A stretch of 59,635 nt of DNA from positions 1 through 59,635 of the forward strand of contig JADZCM010000014.1 in assembly GCA_020851555.1 (NCBI GenBank), given 5' to 3'. Source of the DNA: Bryobacterales bacterium (GTDB lineage Bacteria > Acidobacteriota > Terriglobia > Bryobacterales > Bryobacteraceae). The position numbers and the translations under genes were made by a program. Below the pieces are notes generated by a model that saw only the letters and a program-made list of their open reading frames with translations, was not told where the DNA came from and ran no database searches. Positions 36,548-44,552 of the stretch are shown one piece after another (within the stretch, counting starts at the first letter, position 1; each line of letters opens with the position of its first letter).

Positions 36548-37432
36548 TCAGAACGGCAGATCGGGCCGGGTCGCCCGCGCCACGGGCGATCTCGCCAGCG
36601 TGCTGTAGGGGTTCACCGGGAAGCCGTTCTGCCGCACCTCGTAGTGCAGGTGCGGACCGCTGACGCGTCCCGAGGCGCCAAGTGCGCCGATGATCTGTCC
36701 CCGGCGCACCTCCTGCCCGGCGATCACTTCAAACCGCGACAGGTGTGCGTAGTAGGTTCGCAAGCCCCCGCCGTGGTCGATCACGACCAGCCGGCCGTAC
36801 CGGGCCGCGAATTCGGCCAGCGCCACCACCCCGTCGGCCGCCGCGCGGATGGGCGTGCCTATCGTCCCGGAAATGTCCACCCCCGTGTGGAAGGCCATCT
36901 GCCCTGACAGCGGGTCGCTCCTTCTGCCGAAAGGTCCGATCAGCCGTCCTTCCACCGGCCAAAGCGTCGGGCGCGTATTGACCTGCAAAAGCCGCGGGTG
37001 GGAGTTCCGGAACGTGGTCAGGTTGGCGCTCTTGAGGAAGTTGTACTCTTCCAGCGTTTCGCCCAAAGTGGGCACCAGGCTGGATTCGGACGAGATGTCC
37101 GGCGGGCCTTCCAGTTGGCGGCGGAGTCCGAAAGCGTTGGAGACCTCGCTGGCGAGGGACTGCAACGTCGCCATGTCCTGCTTGGTCTGGCTGACTTCCT
37201 TCTGGAGGTTGTTGTAGCGGGTCCGCAGAGCCTCAGCTTCTCGCCTCAGCGAGTTGTAGCCCGCAACCTTCCCGACCATCCGCACATAGCTGGAAACGAA
37301 CCCGAAGACCGAAAAACAACCGAACACCGCGAGCAGCAGCACAACAACGACGGCCTTCTGCGGGATGTCGATGCGGCGGAGGCGCCCATGCAGCGAATGC
37401 GCCAGGACCACCACGAAGTAGGGCTGCTTCAT
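36548..37432 (-). CDS. M23 (LytM-type) peptidoglycan endopeptidase, membrane-anchored
   Basis: A 294-residue protein. One helix (VVVVLLLAVFGCFSVFGFVSSYV) is followed by a coiled coil (~65-100). The LytM domain has zinc ligands in FHTGVDISG (His, Asp) and GPHLHYEVR (HxH), plus GGLRTYYAHLS. All catalytic residues are present, so it probably cuts peptide cross-links. GGAGG lies 12 bases before ATG, and a strong sigma-70-type promoter lies about 110 bp upstream. Confidence 0.93.
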   Translation of the reverse strand: MKQPYFVVVLAHSLHGRLRRIDIPQKAVVVVLLLAVFGCFSVFGFVSSYVRMVGKVAGYNSLRREAEALRTRYNNLQKEVSQTKQDMATLQSLASEVSNAFGLRRQLEGPPDISSESSLVPTLGETLEEYNFLKSANLTTFRNSHPRLLQVNTRPTLWPVEGRLIGPFGRRSDPLSGQMAFHTGVDISGTIGTPIRAAADGVVALAEFAARYGRLVVIDHGGGLRTYYAHLSRFEVIAGQEVRRGQIIGALGASGRVSGPHLHYEVRQNGFPVNPYSTLARSPVARATRPDLPF

Positions 37433-37542
37433 GCTCTAATAACCTCCGCGTCCCATTCACTTCGCCCGCCCTCTGGCGGGTGGGCAGCTCAGCGCAACCT
37501 GGACGCGGGAGCGGACGCGGGCATCAGCTCAATAAAAGTGCA

Positions 37543-37571
37543 ACTTTATCACCCTCGGCTTCTACTGTCAA
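37543..37571 (-). promoter_or_regulatory. Sigma-70-type promoter for the M23 endopeptidase gene
   Basis: On the minus strand TTGACA (37571-37566) is followed by exactly 17 bases and TAAAGT (37548-37543). The predicted start near 37536 gives a 5' leader of about 100 bases. The surrounding 37530-37610 stretch is strikingly A+T-rich for this genome. Confidence 0.75.
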
Positions 37572-37669
37572 TGGGGTATCTAAATACTTTTTGTTTTCAA
37601 TGGATTAGAAGGCGCCACGGCCCTGATCTCCGTCCGCGCGGCCTGCAATCCGGTTACGATGTTACTACC

Positions 37670-38377
37670 GTGGAGCAGGCCCGAAAATGGCTGGATGGAG
37701 CATCGAGAATTGCGGCTCTCACCGGAGCCGGAGTCTCAGCCGAAAGCGGAATTCCTACGTTCCGCGGCGCCGGAGGGCTCTGGCGGCAGTTCCGCCCCGA
37801 AGATCTCGCCACGCCGGAAGCGTTCGCAAGGGACCCGCTGCTGGTCTGGGAGTGGTACGACTGGCGCCGGCGTCTCATTGCCGCCGCCTCGCCCAATCCC
37901 GGCCACGCCGCGCTCGCCGAGATCGAAAGGCGCGCCGGCGCTTTTGCCCTGATAACCCAGAACGTAGACGGCTTGCACGAGCGCGCCGGAAGCCGCTGCG
38001 TCCTGAAACTGCACGGCGACATCTGGCAGGTGCGCTGTACCGGCTGCGGAGCCGAGAAGCGGGATGACCGCACGCCGCTTCCCTCGCTGCCCCCGCGCTG
38101 TGAGTGCGGGAGCCTCCTCCGTCCGGGCGTCGTCTGGTTCGGGGAGCCGCTGCCGGCAGGCATCTGGGCACAAGCCGAACAGGCGGCATCGGGAGCTGAA
38201 GTCTTTCTGGTGATTGGGACCTCAGCCGCGGTCTACCCGGCCGCGGGATTGGCCTGGCTGGCGAAGTCGGCGGGCGCCAAGGTCATCGAGATCAACCCCG
38301 AGGAAACCGGGCTCTCCGCCGCCGCCGACGTGTCGCTTCGGGGCAAGTCCGGGGACCTGCTGCCGCTGTTGATCTAA
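37670..38377 (+). CDS. Sir2-family NAD-dependent protein deacylase (SIRT5-like class)
   Basis: A 235-residue sirtuin. GTG 37670 was chosen because MEQARKWLDGASRIAALTGAG is the usual N-terminus; the frame upstream is antisense to the M23 gene. NAD-binding motifs are GAGVSAESGIPTFRG and TQNVDG. The catalytic His is H115 (LKLHGDIW). Zinc cysteines are C123, C126, C144 and C146. The YxxR pair (Y63-D-W-R66) marks class III sirtuins, which prefer succinyl- or malonyl-lysine. It therefore probably removes acidic acyl groups from lysines. No clear Shine-Dalgarno sequence is seen. Confidence 0.92.
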   Translation: MEQARKWLDGASRIAALTGAGVSAESGIPTFRGAGGLWRQFRPEDLATPEAFARDPLLVWEWYDWRRRLIAAASPNPGHAALAEIERRAGAFALITQNVDGLHERAGSRCVLKLHGDIWQVRCTGCGAEKRDDRTPLPSLPPRCECGSLLRPGVVWFGEPLPAGIWAQAEQAASGAEVFLVIGTSAAVYPAAGLAWLAKSAGAKVIEINPEETGLSAAADVSLRGKSGDLLPLLI

Positions 38378-38445
38378 GGCTCGCCGCATCCAGCAATGCC
38401 TGTAGCGGACGGGCATGTCCGGCGCGAATCAGCGCGGGCCTACAA

Positions 38446-38970
38446 TTGAAGGAGGTGGAACACAGGCCCGGCGTCCAGCTCATCACGGAGCAGCTCATCG
38501 GCAGCGTAGCGGAGGAGGCCGCGCGGTCGCCGCGGCGCCGCAAGAACTACAACTTCCATTCCGGCGATGGCGACAACCCGCACCGGTTCCTGAACGTGCT
38601 GCTGGCCGGCTCCTACGTGCGGCCCCACCGGCACCGGCAGCCGGCGAAGGCGGAAGCCTTCGTGGTCCTGGCAGGCCACCTGGCGGCCTTCACGTTCGAC
38701 GGCAGCGGTTCGGTCACGGGCGGCTACATGCTCGGCAACGAGCCGTTCCGCGGCCGGACGCCGTCGAAGATCACGGAGGGCGGCGTGGCCCGGGGGATCG
38801 ATCTTGAGCCCGGCGTGTGGCACTGCGTGGCCAGCCTCAGCCCCATCGCCGTCTGCTACGAAGTGAAGCCCGGCCCCTGGGATCCTCTCACCGACAAGGA
38901 GTTTGCGGTCTGGGCCCCGGAGGAGGGCACGCCGGAGGCAGCCGAGTTCCTGGCCGCACTGCTGGCGTGA
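38446..38970 (+). CDS. WbuC-like cupin-fold metalloprotein
   Basis: A ~174-residue cupin. Family marks are RKNYNFHSGDGDNPHRFLNVLLAGSYV, metal-binding histidines in RPHRHRQPAKAEAFVVLAGHLAAF, and LEPGVWHCVASLSP. WbuC proteins are found in polysaccharide and related loci; the reaction is unknown. The start is uncertain. TTG 38446 opens the frame, GTG 38455 is the alternative, and the AAGGAGG at 38449 lies too close to both. A TACAAT box at 38441 suggests a leaderless message starting near GTG 38455. Confidence 0.8.
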   Translation: MKEVEHRPGVQLITEQLIGSVAEEAARSPRRRKNYNFHSGDGDNPHRFLNVLLAGSYVRPHRHRQPAKAEAFVVLAGHLAAFTFDGSGSVTGGYMLGNEPFRGRTPSKITEGGVARGIDLEPGVWHCVASLSPIAVCYEVKPGPWDPLTDKEFAVWAPEEGTPEAAEFLAALLA

Positions 38971-38982
38971 ACCTGTGCCGGC

Positions 38983-39846
38983 TCAGCCGAACCGCGCCAG
39001 CACCGGCAAGTGATCGCTCAGCGCGAAAGACGCCGGATCCGCGGGGTTCGTGCGGAAGGCCCCTTCGTTCAGCACGCGGGCGGATTGCAGGCGCTTGCTG
39101 AGAGGTCCGGCCACCCAGATATAATCGAGCCGGCTCCCGGGCTGGACGGAGGTGAACGTGGGCTGCTGCGGTCCGCCGTACCGCGCGAGTGCATCCGTCA
39201 ATCCCGCTTCGACCCAGCGCTGATACTCCGGCCCGGCGGGGACGTGATTCAAGTCGCCCTGAAACAGCACCGAAGCCCCGCTGCCGATCTCCTTTTCCAT
39301 GACACGCAGTATGACGCTCACCTCGCGCTCGCGAACAGCAGCGTCGGAAGGATGCAGGTGCGCGCTGAAAAAAGCGATGCGCTCCCCTCCGGCGTCGAGC
39401 ACCGCGCGTCCCCAGTGCCGCGTGAACAGCGCCGGATCCGGCGGGGCGCCCGCGTAGGGCGCGTTCTCGGATTCGGCAATTCGATACCGTGTGAAGACGG
39501 CGCCGGGAAATCCGATCGGGTACTCGGGCGTGCGTCTGGTGGGGCCGGGCGGGAACCAGGCAGACTGCATTCCCAGCAGTCCCGCAATACGTCCGGCGGA
39601 GTCCTCCGCCACCGACTCGCAGAAGCTGACGATATCCGGCTTGTACAGAAGCAGCTCCTGCGCCATTCGAGCTTCCATCTGCCCGGACGCGGCGGCCAGC
39701 CGCTCCCGGTTGGCTCCCGTTCCCGGAAATCCCACGCATCGCAGAACGTTGTAGCTGATCGTCGTCAGGCCGGCGGTTTGCCCCCCCGCTCCCGCCGTGG
39801 ATGCGGCCCAAGCCGCGCTCTGGATGAAGACTCGCCGCGAGATCAT
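38983..39846 (-). CDS. Exported endonuclease/exonuclease/phosphatase (EEP) family protein
   Basis: A 287-residue protein. ATG 39846 starts MISRRVFIQSAAWAASTAGAGG, a Tat-like twin-arginine signal, with GAGGAGG upstream; longer frames are not supported. The EEP fold shows TTISYNVLRC, KPDIVSFCESV (metal Glu), FFSAHLHPSDAA, VLFQGDLNHVPAG (Asp, Asn), SRLDYIWVAG and the C-terminal SDHLPVLARF (Asp-His pair). All catalytic positions appear intact. Substrates in this family range from DNA to phospholipids and sugar phosphates, so a periplasmic phosphodiesterase is likely. Confidence 0.88.
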   Translation of the reverse strand: MISRRVFIQSAAWAASTAGAGGQTAGLTTISYNVLRCVGFPGTGANRERLAAASGQMEARMAQELLLYKPDIVSFCESVAEDSAGRIAGLLGMQSAWFPPGPTRRTPEYPIGFPGAVFTRYRIAESENAPYAGAPPDPALFTRHWGRAVLDAGGERIAFFSAHLHPSDAAVREREVSVILRVMEKEIGSGASVLFQGDLNHVPAGPEYQRWVEAGLTDALARYGGPQQPTFTSVQPGSRLDYIWVAGPLSKRLQSARVLNEGAFRTNPADPASFALSDHLPVLARFG

Positions 39847-39993
39847 GTATCCAGTCCTCCTCAGGCGATCCGGCCATCTTGGCACGTAACGCACGCCGAT
39901 GCTACCAGGGACATCGGAACCGCGTCAACCGGGAGGATACTGACTGAACGTGCTTCAGAATACGGAAGAAACCCGGGGGCGGGGCGGCCCGAA

Positions 39994-40944
39994 TCAGGCC
40001 TGGAGAATCGACGAAAGAAATTTCTCCGGAGCAAAAGGCAACAGGTCGGCGGCCTGTTCCCCGACGCCCACGAACCGGATGGGCGTGCCCAGTTCCCGCG
40101 CGATGGCGATTACTACGCCGCCCTTCGCGGTGCCGTCCAGCTTGGTCAGCACGATGCCCGTGACGCCCGCGCTTTCGGTGAACCGGCGCGCCTGCTCCAG
40201 GCCGTTCTGCCCGGTGGTGGCGTCCATCACCAGCAGAACCTCGTGGGGCGCCCCGGGAAGCACTCGGGACGCCGTCCGCCGCATTTTCTCCAGTTCCGCC
40301 ATGAGGTTGGACTTGGTGTGCAGGCGGCCGGCCGTGTCCACGATGACGCAGTCCACCTGGCGCGCCCGCGCGGCCTGCAACGCGTCGAACAGCACCGCGC
40401 TCGGGTCGGCGCCCGGCTTCTGGGCGATCACATCCACGCCCGTTCGGCGGCCCCAGATCTCCAACTGCTCGATGGCAGCCGCGCGGAATGTGTCGGCGGC
40501 GGCCAGCAGCACCGTTGCGCCGCTGTCGCGGTAACGCTGTGCCAGCTTGCCGATGGTGGTGGTTTTCCCGGAGCCGTTGACGCCCACCACCAGGATCACG
40601 GCAGGCGGCTCCGTCACCGGCGCCGCGGGTTTCTCAGCGGCCCGCAGCACTTCCAGCAGGTGCTCCTGGATGAGTTGCCGGAGTTCCCGCGCGTCGTTGA
40701 GCTGGCGGCGGTCCAGCCGCTGGCGCGCGGCTTCCAGGATCTCCGAAGTGGTGCGGACGCCCAGGTCCGCGCCCAGGAGGATGGCTTCCAGCTCCTCCAG
40801 CAGGTCCGCGTCAATCTGCTTTCCGCCGGCGAGAACGTCGTCCAGACGCGAGACGAGACCCGCGCGGGTCTTCTCCACCCCGCGCTTAAGCTTTTCGAAG
40901 AGACTGGGCTCCGGCTCCGTGGCGCCAAAGAGGGTCTGAATCAT
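39994..40944 (-). CDS. ftsY: Signal recognition particle receptor FtsY
   Basis: A 316-residue SRP receptor GTPase. ATG 40944 ([30 protein letters not shown]) is the natural start of the NG domain; the upstream in-frame extension is Pro/Gly-rich and unlikely to be translated. The N domain has [19 protein letters not shown] motifs are [35 protein letters not shown] and the closing [12 protein letters not shown]. It has no long acidic A domain, as in many non-enteric bacteria. It targets ribosomes with membrane-protein nascent chains to SecYEG. Confidence 0.96.
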   Translation of the reverse strand: MIQTLFGATEPEPSLFEKLKRGVEKTRAGLVSRLDDVLAGGKQIDADLLEELEAILLGADLGVRTTSEILEAARQRLDRRQLNDARELRQLIQEHLLEVLRAAEKPAAPVTEPPAVILVVGVNGSGKTTTIGKLAQRYRDSGATVLLAAADTFRAAAIEQLEIWGRRTGVDVIAQKPGADPSAVLFDALQAARARQVDCVIVDTAGRLHTKSNLMAELEKMRRTASRVLPGAPHEVLLVMDATTGQNGLEQARRFTESAGVTGIVLTKLDGTAKGGVVIAIARELGTPIRFVGVGEQAADLLPFAPEKFLSSILQA

Positions 40945-40959
40945 GGAGGGTAAGAAGCC

Positions 40960-40965
40960 ATTGTA
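40960..40965 (-). promoter_or_regulatory. TACAAT -10-like box before ftsY
   Basis: On the minus strand GGGTACAATGG lies 15 bases before the ftsY ATG, predicting a leader of about nine bases without a Shine-Dalgarno sequence. A -35 box is not evident. Confidence 0.45.
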
Positions 40966-41056
40966 CCCTGCCCGTCCGGCTGAGAGCGTTCGGAATGGCG
41001 GGTGAGGCGCGGAGACCGGCTGAATGGGACCGCCGGCCAATCCGTCGAGAGCGGCG

Positions 41057-41854
41057 TTACTGCACGAACAGCATTTCGCCGAAGCGGTCCGGGACGTGGG
41101 GGTTCGGGCGCTCCGTCATCGAATCCGACCAGATGCTCATGCGGCGGTCGGGCTCCACGCCGTCCCAGCGGTTCAGGTTGAAGCTCCAGGACGCGCCGGG
41201 CGACGGCCGCTTGGAGAACTCCTCGAAATTGGCCCAGGGAATCGAGACTTCCAGGCTCCAGCCGCGATCCGTGTCCTCGCGGTTGTTCAACGTGCCGTTG
41301 ACGCTGGCCGCGACCTTCACGCCGTCGAGGTTGAAGCGCTTAAAGACCAGGCGGGACTTCGGCGTAACGGCCACGCTGAGATAATCGTAAAGCACCCCGC
41401 GCGCATTCATCTCCAGACCGATGTAAGCCGTGGTCTGTTGTTGCGGCCGGGGATTGATGAAGATCTCCACCGCGTCGTCGCGGTACGTGGGATCGTCGCG
41501 CCCGGTGAACTGCGCGGTGACGTCGGCGTCCTCGCACTCGTAGGAGACGTACAGGTTCTCGTCGTCCCAGAGAAGCCTGGCGAGGGTCTTCTGCCTGGCG
41601 CCGGTCTGCGATTCCCACGGGAAGGCGAGTTGGACCGCCTCCGCCGCGCTCCACGCCTTCTCGTCCACCTTCCCGTCGATGGAGATGGGCGAAGCCGCGC
41701 GCCGGACTTCGTATTTCGGGATAGGCGGCGCCGGGCGGGTCTGCGCCGCGAGGGCTCCGGCCAGCAGGACGGAGACTGCCACCCGGCCCGTAAGCCGTAC
41801 GCCTGGTCCCTTCCCGGCAGCAAGGCCTTCCCTCGTGAAAGCTCCGCGGCTCAC
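41057..41854 (-). CDS. Exported carbohydrate-binding family 9-like protein
   Basis: A 265-residue protein. The start is GTG 41854 with GGAGGGG eight bases upstream; an internal signal sequence (VAVSVLLAGALAAQ) follows. The mature domain is the CBM9/DOMON-like sandwich: ISIDGKVDEKAWSAAEAVQLAFPW, LLWDDENLYVSYECEDADV, DDAVEIFINP, WSLEVSIPWANF and SWSFNLNRWDG. Such stand-alone domains bind sugars or haem-like ligands; neither is shown here. It lies 30 bp downstream of the Tat-exported TIM barrel and probably shares its transcript. Confidence 0.85.
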   Translation of the reverse strand: MSRGAFTREGLAAGKGPGVRLTGRVAVSVLLAGALAAQTRPAPPIPKYEVRRAASPISIDGKVDEKAWSAAEAVQLAFPWESQTGARQKTLARLLWDDENLYVSYECEDADVTAQFTGRDDPTYRDDAVEIFINPRPQQQTTAYIGLEMNARGVLYDYLSVAVTPKSRLVFKRFNLDGVKVAASVNGTLNNREDTDRGWSLEVSIPWANFEEFSKRPSPGASWSFNLNRWDGVEPDRRMSIWSDSMTERPNPHVPDRFGEMLFVQ

Positions 41855-41884
41855 GGCAATCCCCTCCCCCCGGCCGGCCGGCGT

Positions 41885-42724
41885 CTACACGTCGCAGGCT
41901 CGGAACGCTTCCTCGAGTCCGGCCATGGGGTCGCCGCGCGGTGTGAACTCGTGCGCCAGCCAGCCCGTGTATCCGGTATCCACGATGGCCCGGCAGATGG
42001 CCGGATAGTACAGCTCCTGCGTGGGGCTCAGTTCATTACGGCCCGGATTGCCGGCCGTGTGGAAGTGCCCGATCCACTGTATGTTGTCGCGGATGGTGCG
42101 AATGATGTCGCCTTCCATGATCTGCATGTGGTAGATGTCGTAAAGCAGTTTCATGCGCGGCGAGCCCGAACGCTTGCAGATCTCCACGCCGTAGCTGGTG
42201 CGGTCCGCCTGGTAGTCCTTGTGGTTCACCTTGCTGTTCAGCAGTTCCAGGCACAGGGTGACGCCTTTGTCCTCCGCCTCGGCCTTCACCCTGTTGACGA
42301 AGGCGAGCGAGTTCTCGATGGCCTGCTCGTCCGGCATCCCGCGGCGGTTGCCCGCCAGCAGGATGACGTTGGGCCCGCCCTCGGCCACCGCCTGCGCGAT
42401 ACCCTCCCGGACCTGCTTCTCGCACAGGTCGTGGAACTCCGGGCGGTTGATCCCGTCCGGGATGGAGCGCGTCCCGTAGATCATGGTGGGAACCAGGCCG
42501 TACCTCTTCATGACCGGGTACTCCTTAGGCCCCACCAGGTCGAGCCCCTTGAAGCCGACTTTGACGGCTACCTTGCAAAGCGCATCGAGATCGGCCCTCA
42601 GTTCCTTGCCGAAACAGCCGAGCGTGGAGGACTGCTTCAGGCGTCCCTTGGCGGGCGCCTGTGTCCCGAGTGAAGGAAGGGCCGCGGCAGCGGCCAGACT
42701 GGATACCACGGTTCTTCTTGTCAT
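41885..42724 (-). CDS. Tat-exported TIM-barrel protein, hydroxypyruvate isomerase-like
   Basis: A 279-residue protein. It starts with a twin-arginine signal (MTRRTVVSSLAAAAALPSLG), so it is probably folded in the cytosol and exported. The barrel resembles hydroxypyruvate isomerase and AP-endonuclease-2 proteins: GFKGLDLVGPKEYPVMKRYG, ILLAGNRRG, LCLELLNSKVNHKDYQADRT (metal Glu), MKLLYDIYHMQIMEGD and QWIGHFHTAGNPGRNEL (metal His). The reaction on a sugar or hydroxy acid is not known. Such exported barrels are expanded in Solibacter-like Acidobacteria and Planctomycetes. Confidence 0.85.
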   Translation of the reverse strand: MTRRTVVSSLAAAAALPSLGTQAPAKGRLKQSSTLGCFGKELRADLDALCKVAVKVGFKGLDLVGPKEYPVMKRYGLVPTMIYGTRSIPDGINRPEFHDLCEKQVREGIAQAVAEGGPNVILLAGNRRGMPDEQAIENSLAFVNRVKAEAEDKGVTLCLELLNSKVNHKDYQADRTSYGVEICKRSGSPRMKLLYDIYHMQIMEGDIIRTIRDNIQWIGHFHTAGNPGRNELSPTQELYYPAICRAIVDTGYTGWLAHEFTPRGDPMAGLEEAFRACDV

Positions 42725-42783
42725 GGCGATTTGTCAGTTCCCGCGACCGAGGATTCTACCACAGTCGCCCGGGGCCGCTGCGG

Positions 42784-42789
42784 TACAAT
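42784..42789 (+). promoter_or_regulatory. TACAAT -10-like box before the Ser/Thr kinase gene
   Basis: GGTACAATG lies 11 bases before ATG 42801, so the expected message has only a ~5-base leader. The same GTACAAT core occurs on the minus strand ahead of ftsY. Confidence 0.45.
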
Positions 42790-42800
42790 GACAGCGCGGA

Positions 42801-44507
42801 ATGCAGCGGATAGGCAGGTATGAGATTGAAGCCGAACTCGGCCGCGGAGCCATGGGGGTCGTGTTCCGGGCGCTGGATCCGGCCATCGGCCGCACCGTAG
42901 CCATCAAGACCATCCGCCTCGCGGACCTGGGAGGCGCGCAGGACCGGGAACGGCTGGGAAACCGGCTGCTCCACGAGGCCCGCAGCGCGGGAGCGCTCTC
43001 TCACCCGGGCATCGTCATCATCTACGACGTGGGCGAGCACGACGACGTGGCCTACATCGCCATGGAGTTCGTGAACGGGCCCACGCTGGAGCACGTGCTT
43101 GCCTCCGGCCCGGCGCCCGGCCGGGATCTCGTGCTCCGGGTGCTGAACACCACGGCGGCCGCGCTCGATTACGCTCACCGGAAGTTGATCGTGCATCGCG
43201 ACATCAAGCCGGCCAATATCATGCTCCATGAAGACGGCTCGGTGAAGATCACGGACTTCGGGGTCGCCAAGTTTGCGGCAGGGCAGCTTGCCACGCAGAC
43301 CGGGACGGTGGTGGGAACCCCCTGCTACATGTCGCCGGAACAGGCCCTGGGCAAGCCGGTGGACGGCCGGTCGGATCAGTTTTCCCTGGCAGTGGTGGCC
43401 TACGAGATGCTCACCGGGGAGAAACCGTTCGGCTCAGAGAGCCTGGCGTCGGTGGCCTACAGGGTGGCGCACGAAGACCCGCCCTCGGCCTCCACCCTCA
43501 ACCACACGCTGGGCCGCGGAGTGGATGCCGTGTTCCGCCGGGCCCTGGACAAGGCGCCGGACAGCCGCTATCCAACTTGCCTGGAGTTCGCCGGTGCGCT
43601 GGAAGCGGCCTGCCACGAGGCGGAAGGCTGGGCTCCGCTGGCCCGCGGAGGGAGCCTTATGCTGCCCACCGTGGAGGTCAGGCCGCCCGCGCCCACGCAC
43701 CCTGCCGCGCCCGGCCAAGGTCTGCCCGGTTTTACGGAGCTGCGGCGGGAAGTGGAGGCGCCGGCACGCAGTCCAAAAGAGAAAAAGGACCGGGCAGCGC
43801 TGGCGCTGATCGCGGCCGGGATCCTGGTGGTGACGGTGAGCGCTGTTTGGCTTTGGCGCCACTTCACCGGCGGAGAACCTCAACAATCGGAAACCACACC
43901 ACCCGCCTTGGTCGCCTCCGGGGCGCGGCCCAGCCCGGCGGGTCCCGCGGCGTCCCAGCCGGAACCAAACACGCCGCCGGAGGCGGCAGGGTTGGAGGCG
44001 GACGCGACAGAGCCGGGCGCCCAGAGTCCGGCGCCCCCCCTGACACAGCCGGCCAGGACGCCGGCGCCCACACAGACCGGATACCCGGCGGAGGCCACGG
44101 TGCAGGTTCGAACGACGCCCCCAGGGGCGGCCGTCGTCTTCGACAGCCGTCCTGAACTGAATTGTACGAGCCCCTGCTCCTTGCAGCTCCCGGTGGGAAG
44201 GCACACCGCTTCGGCCGCGCTCGCCGGATATAGAAGCGCCTTGAGAATCTTCAGATTACCTGACGAAAGCGATGTGTTTCTTTACCTCACTCCCCAGGTC
44301 GGACAGGTTAACGTCAACAGTGAGCCGCCCGGTGCGTCGATCCTGATCAATGGCCAGCGCCGCAACGAAACCACCCCCGCGACGTTCGAACTCCCGGCAG
44401 GCAAATACGTCGTGACGGTGGTCCGGGAGGGCTACCAGCAGGACCAGCAGGAGATCACCCTGAAAGACAGCGCCTTCGTGCGGTTGAGTTTCACGCTGGG
44501 GAAGTAG
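42801..44507 (+). CDS. Membrane Ser/Thr protein kinase with two extracytoplasmic PEGA domains
   Basis: A 568-residue protein of Hanks type. The kinase domain (~6-275) has GRGAMGVVF, VAIK (K36), HRDIKPAN (catalytic Asp ~134), DFG (~152) and GTPCYMSPEQ; all active residues are present. A Pro/Ala linker and one helix (~332-353) lead to an outer region of disordered Pro/Thr-rich sequence. Two PEGA domains follow (VRTTPPGAAVVFDSR ~431-495; VNSEPPGASILINGQRRNETTPATFELPAGKY ~500-565). The first has a Cys pair (NCTSPC) that may form a disulfide. PEGA tails are thought to bind envelope ligands. Confidence 0.95.
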   Translation: MQRIGRYEIEAELGRGAMGVVFRALDPAIGRTVAIKTIRLADLGGAQDRERLGNRLLHEARSAGALSHPGIVIIYDVGEHDDVAYIAMEFVNGPTLEHVLASGPAPGRDLVLRVLNTTAAALDYAHRKLIVHRDIKPANIMLHEDGSVKITDFGVAKFAAGQLATQTGTVVGTPCYMSPEQALGKPVDGRSDQFSLAVVAYEMLTGEKPFGSESLASVAYRVAHEDPPSASTLNHTLGRGVDAVFRRALDKAPDSRYPTCLEFAGALEAACHEAEGWAPLARGGSLMLPTVEVRPPAPTHPAAPGQGLPGFTELRREVEAPARSPKEKKDRAALALIAAGILVVTVSAVWLWRHFTGGEPQQSETTPPALVASGARPSPAGPAASQPEPNTPPEAAGLEADATEPGAQSPAPPLTQPARTPAPTQTGYPAEATVQVRTTPPGAAVVFDSRPELNCTSPCSLQLPVGRHTASAALAGYRSALRIFRLPDESDVFLYLTPQVGQVNVNSEPPGASILINGQRRNETTPATFELPAGKYVVTVVREGYQQDQQEITLKDSAFVRLSFTLGK

Positions 44508-44527
44508 ACGCCGGGCGCGCCGGGCGT
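44508..44527 (+). terminator. Hairpin plus short T run after the kinase gene
   Basis: ACGCC and GGCGT pair around a 10-nt loop, followed by TTTA. It starts on the base after the stop codon and lies between convergent genes. Confidence 0.45.
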
Positions 44528-44552
44528 TTAGAGCAAGTTCGATGCCTGCCCT

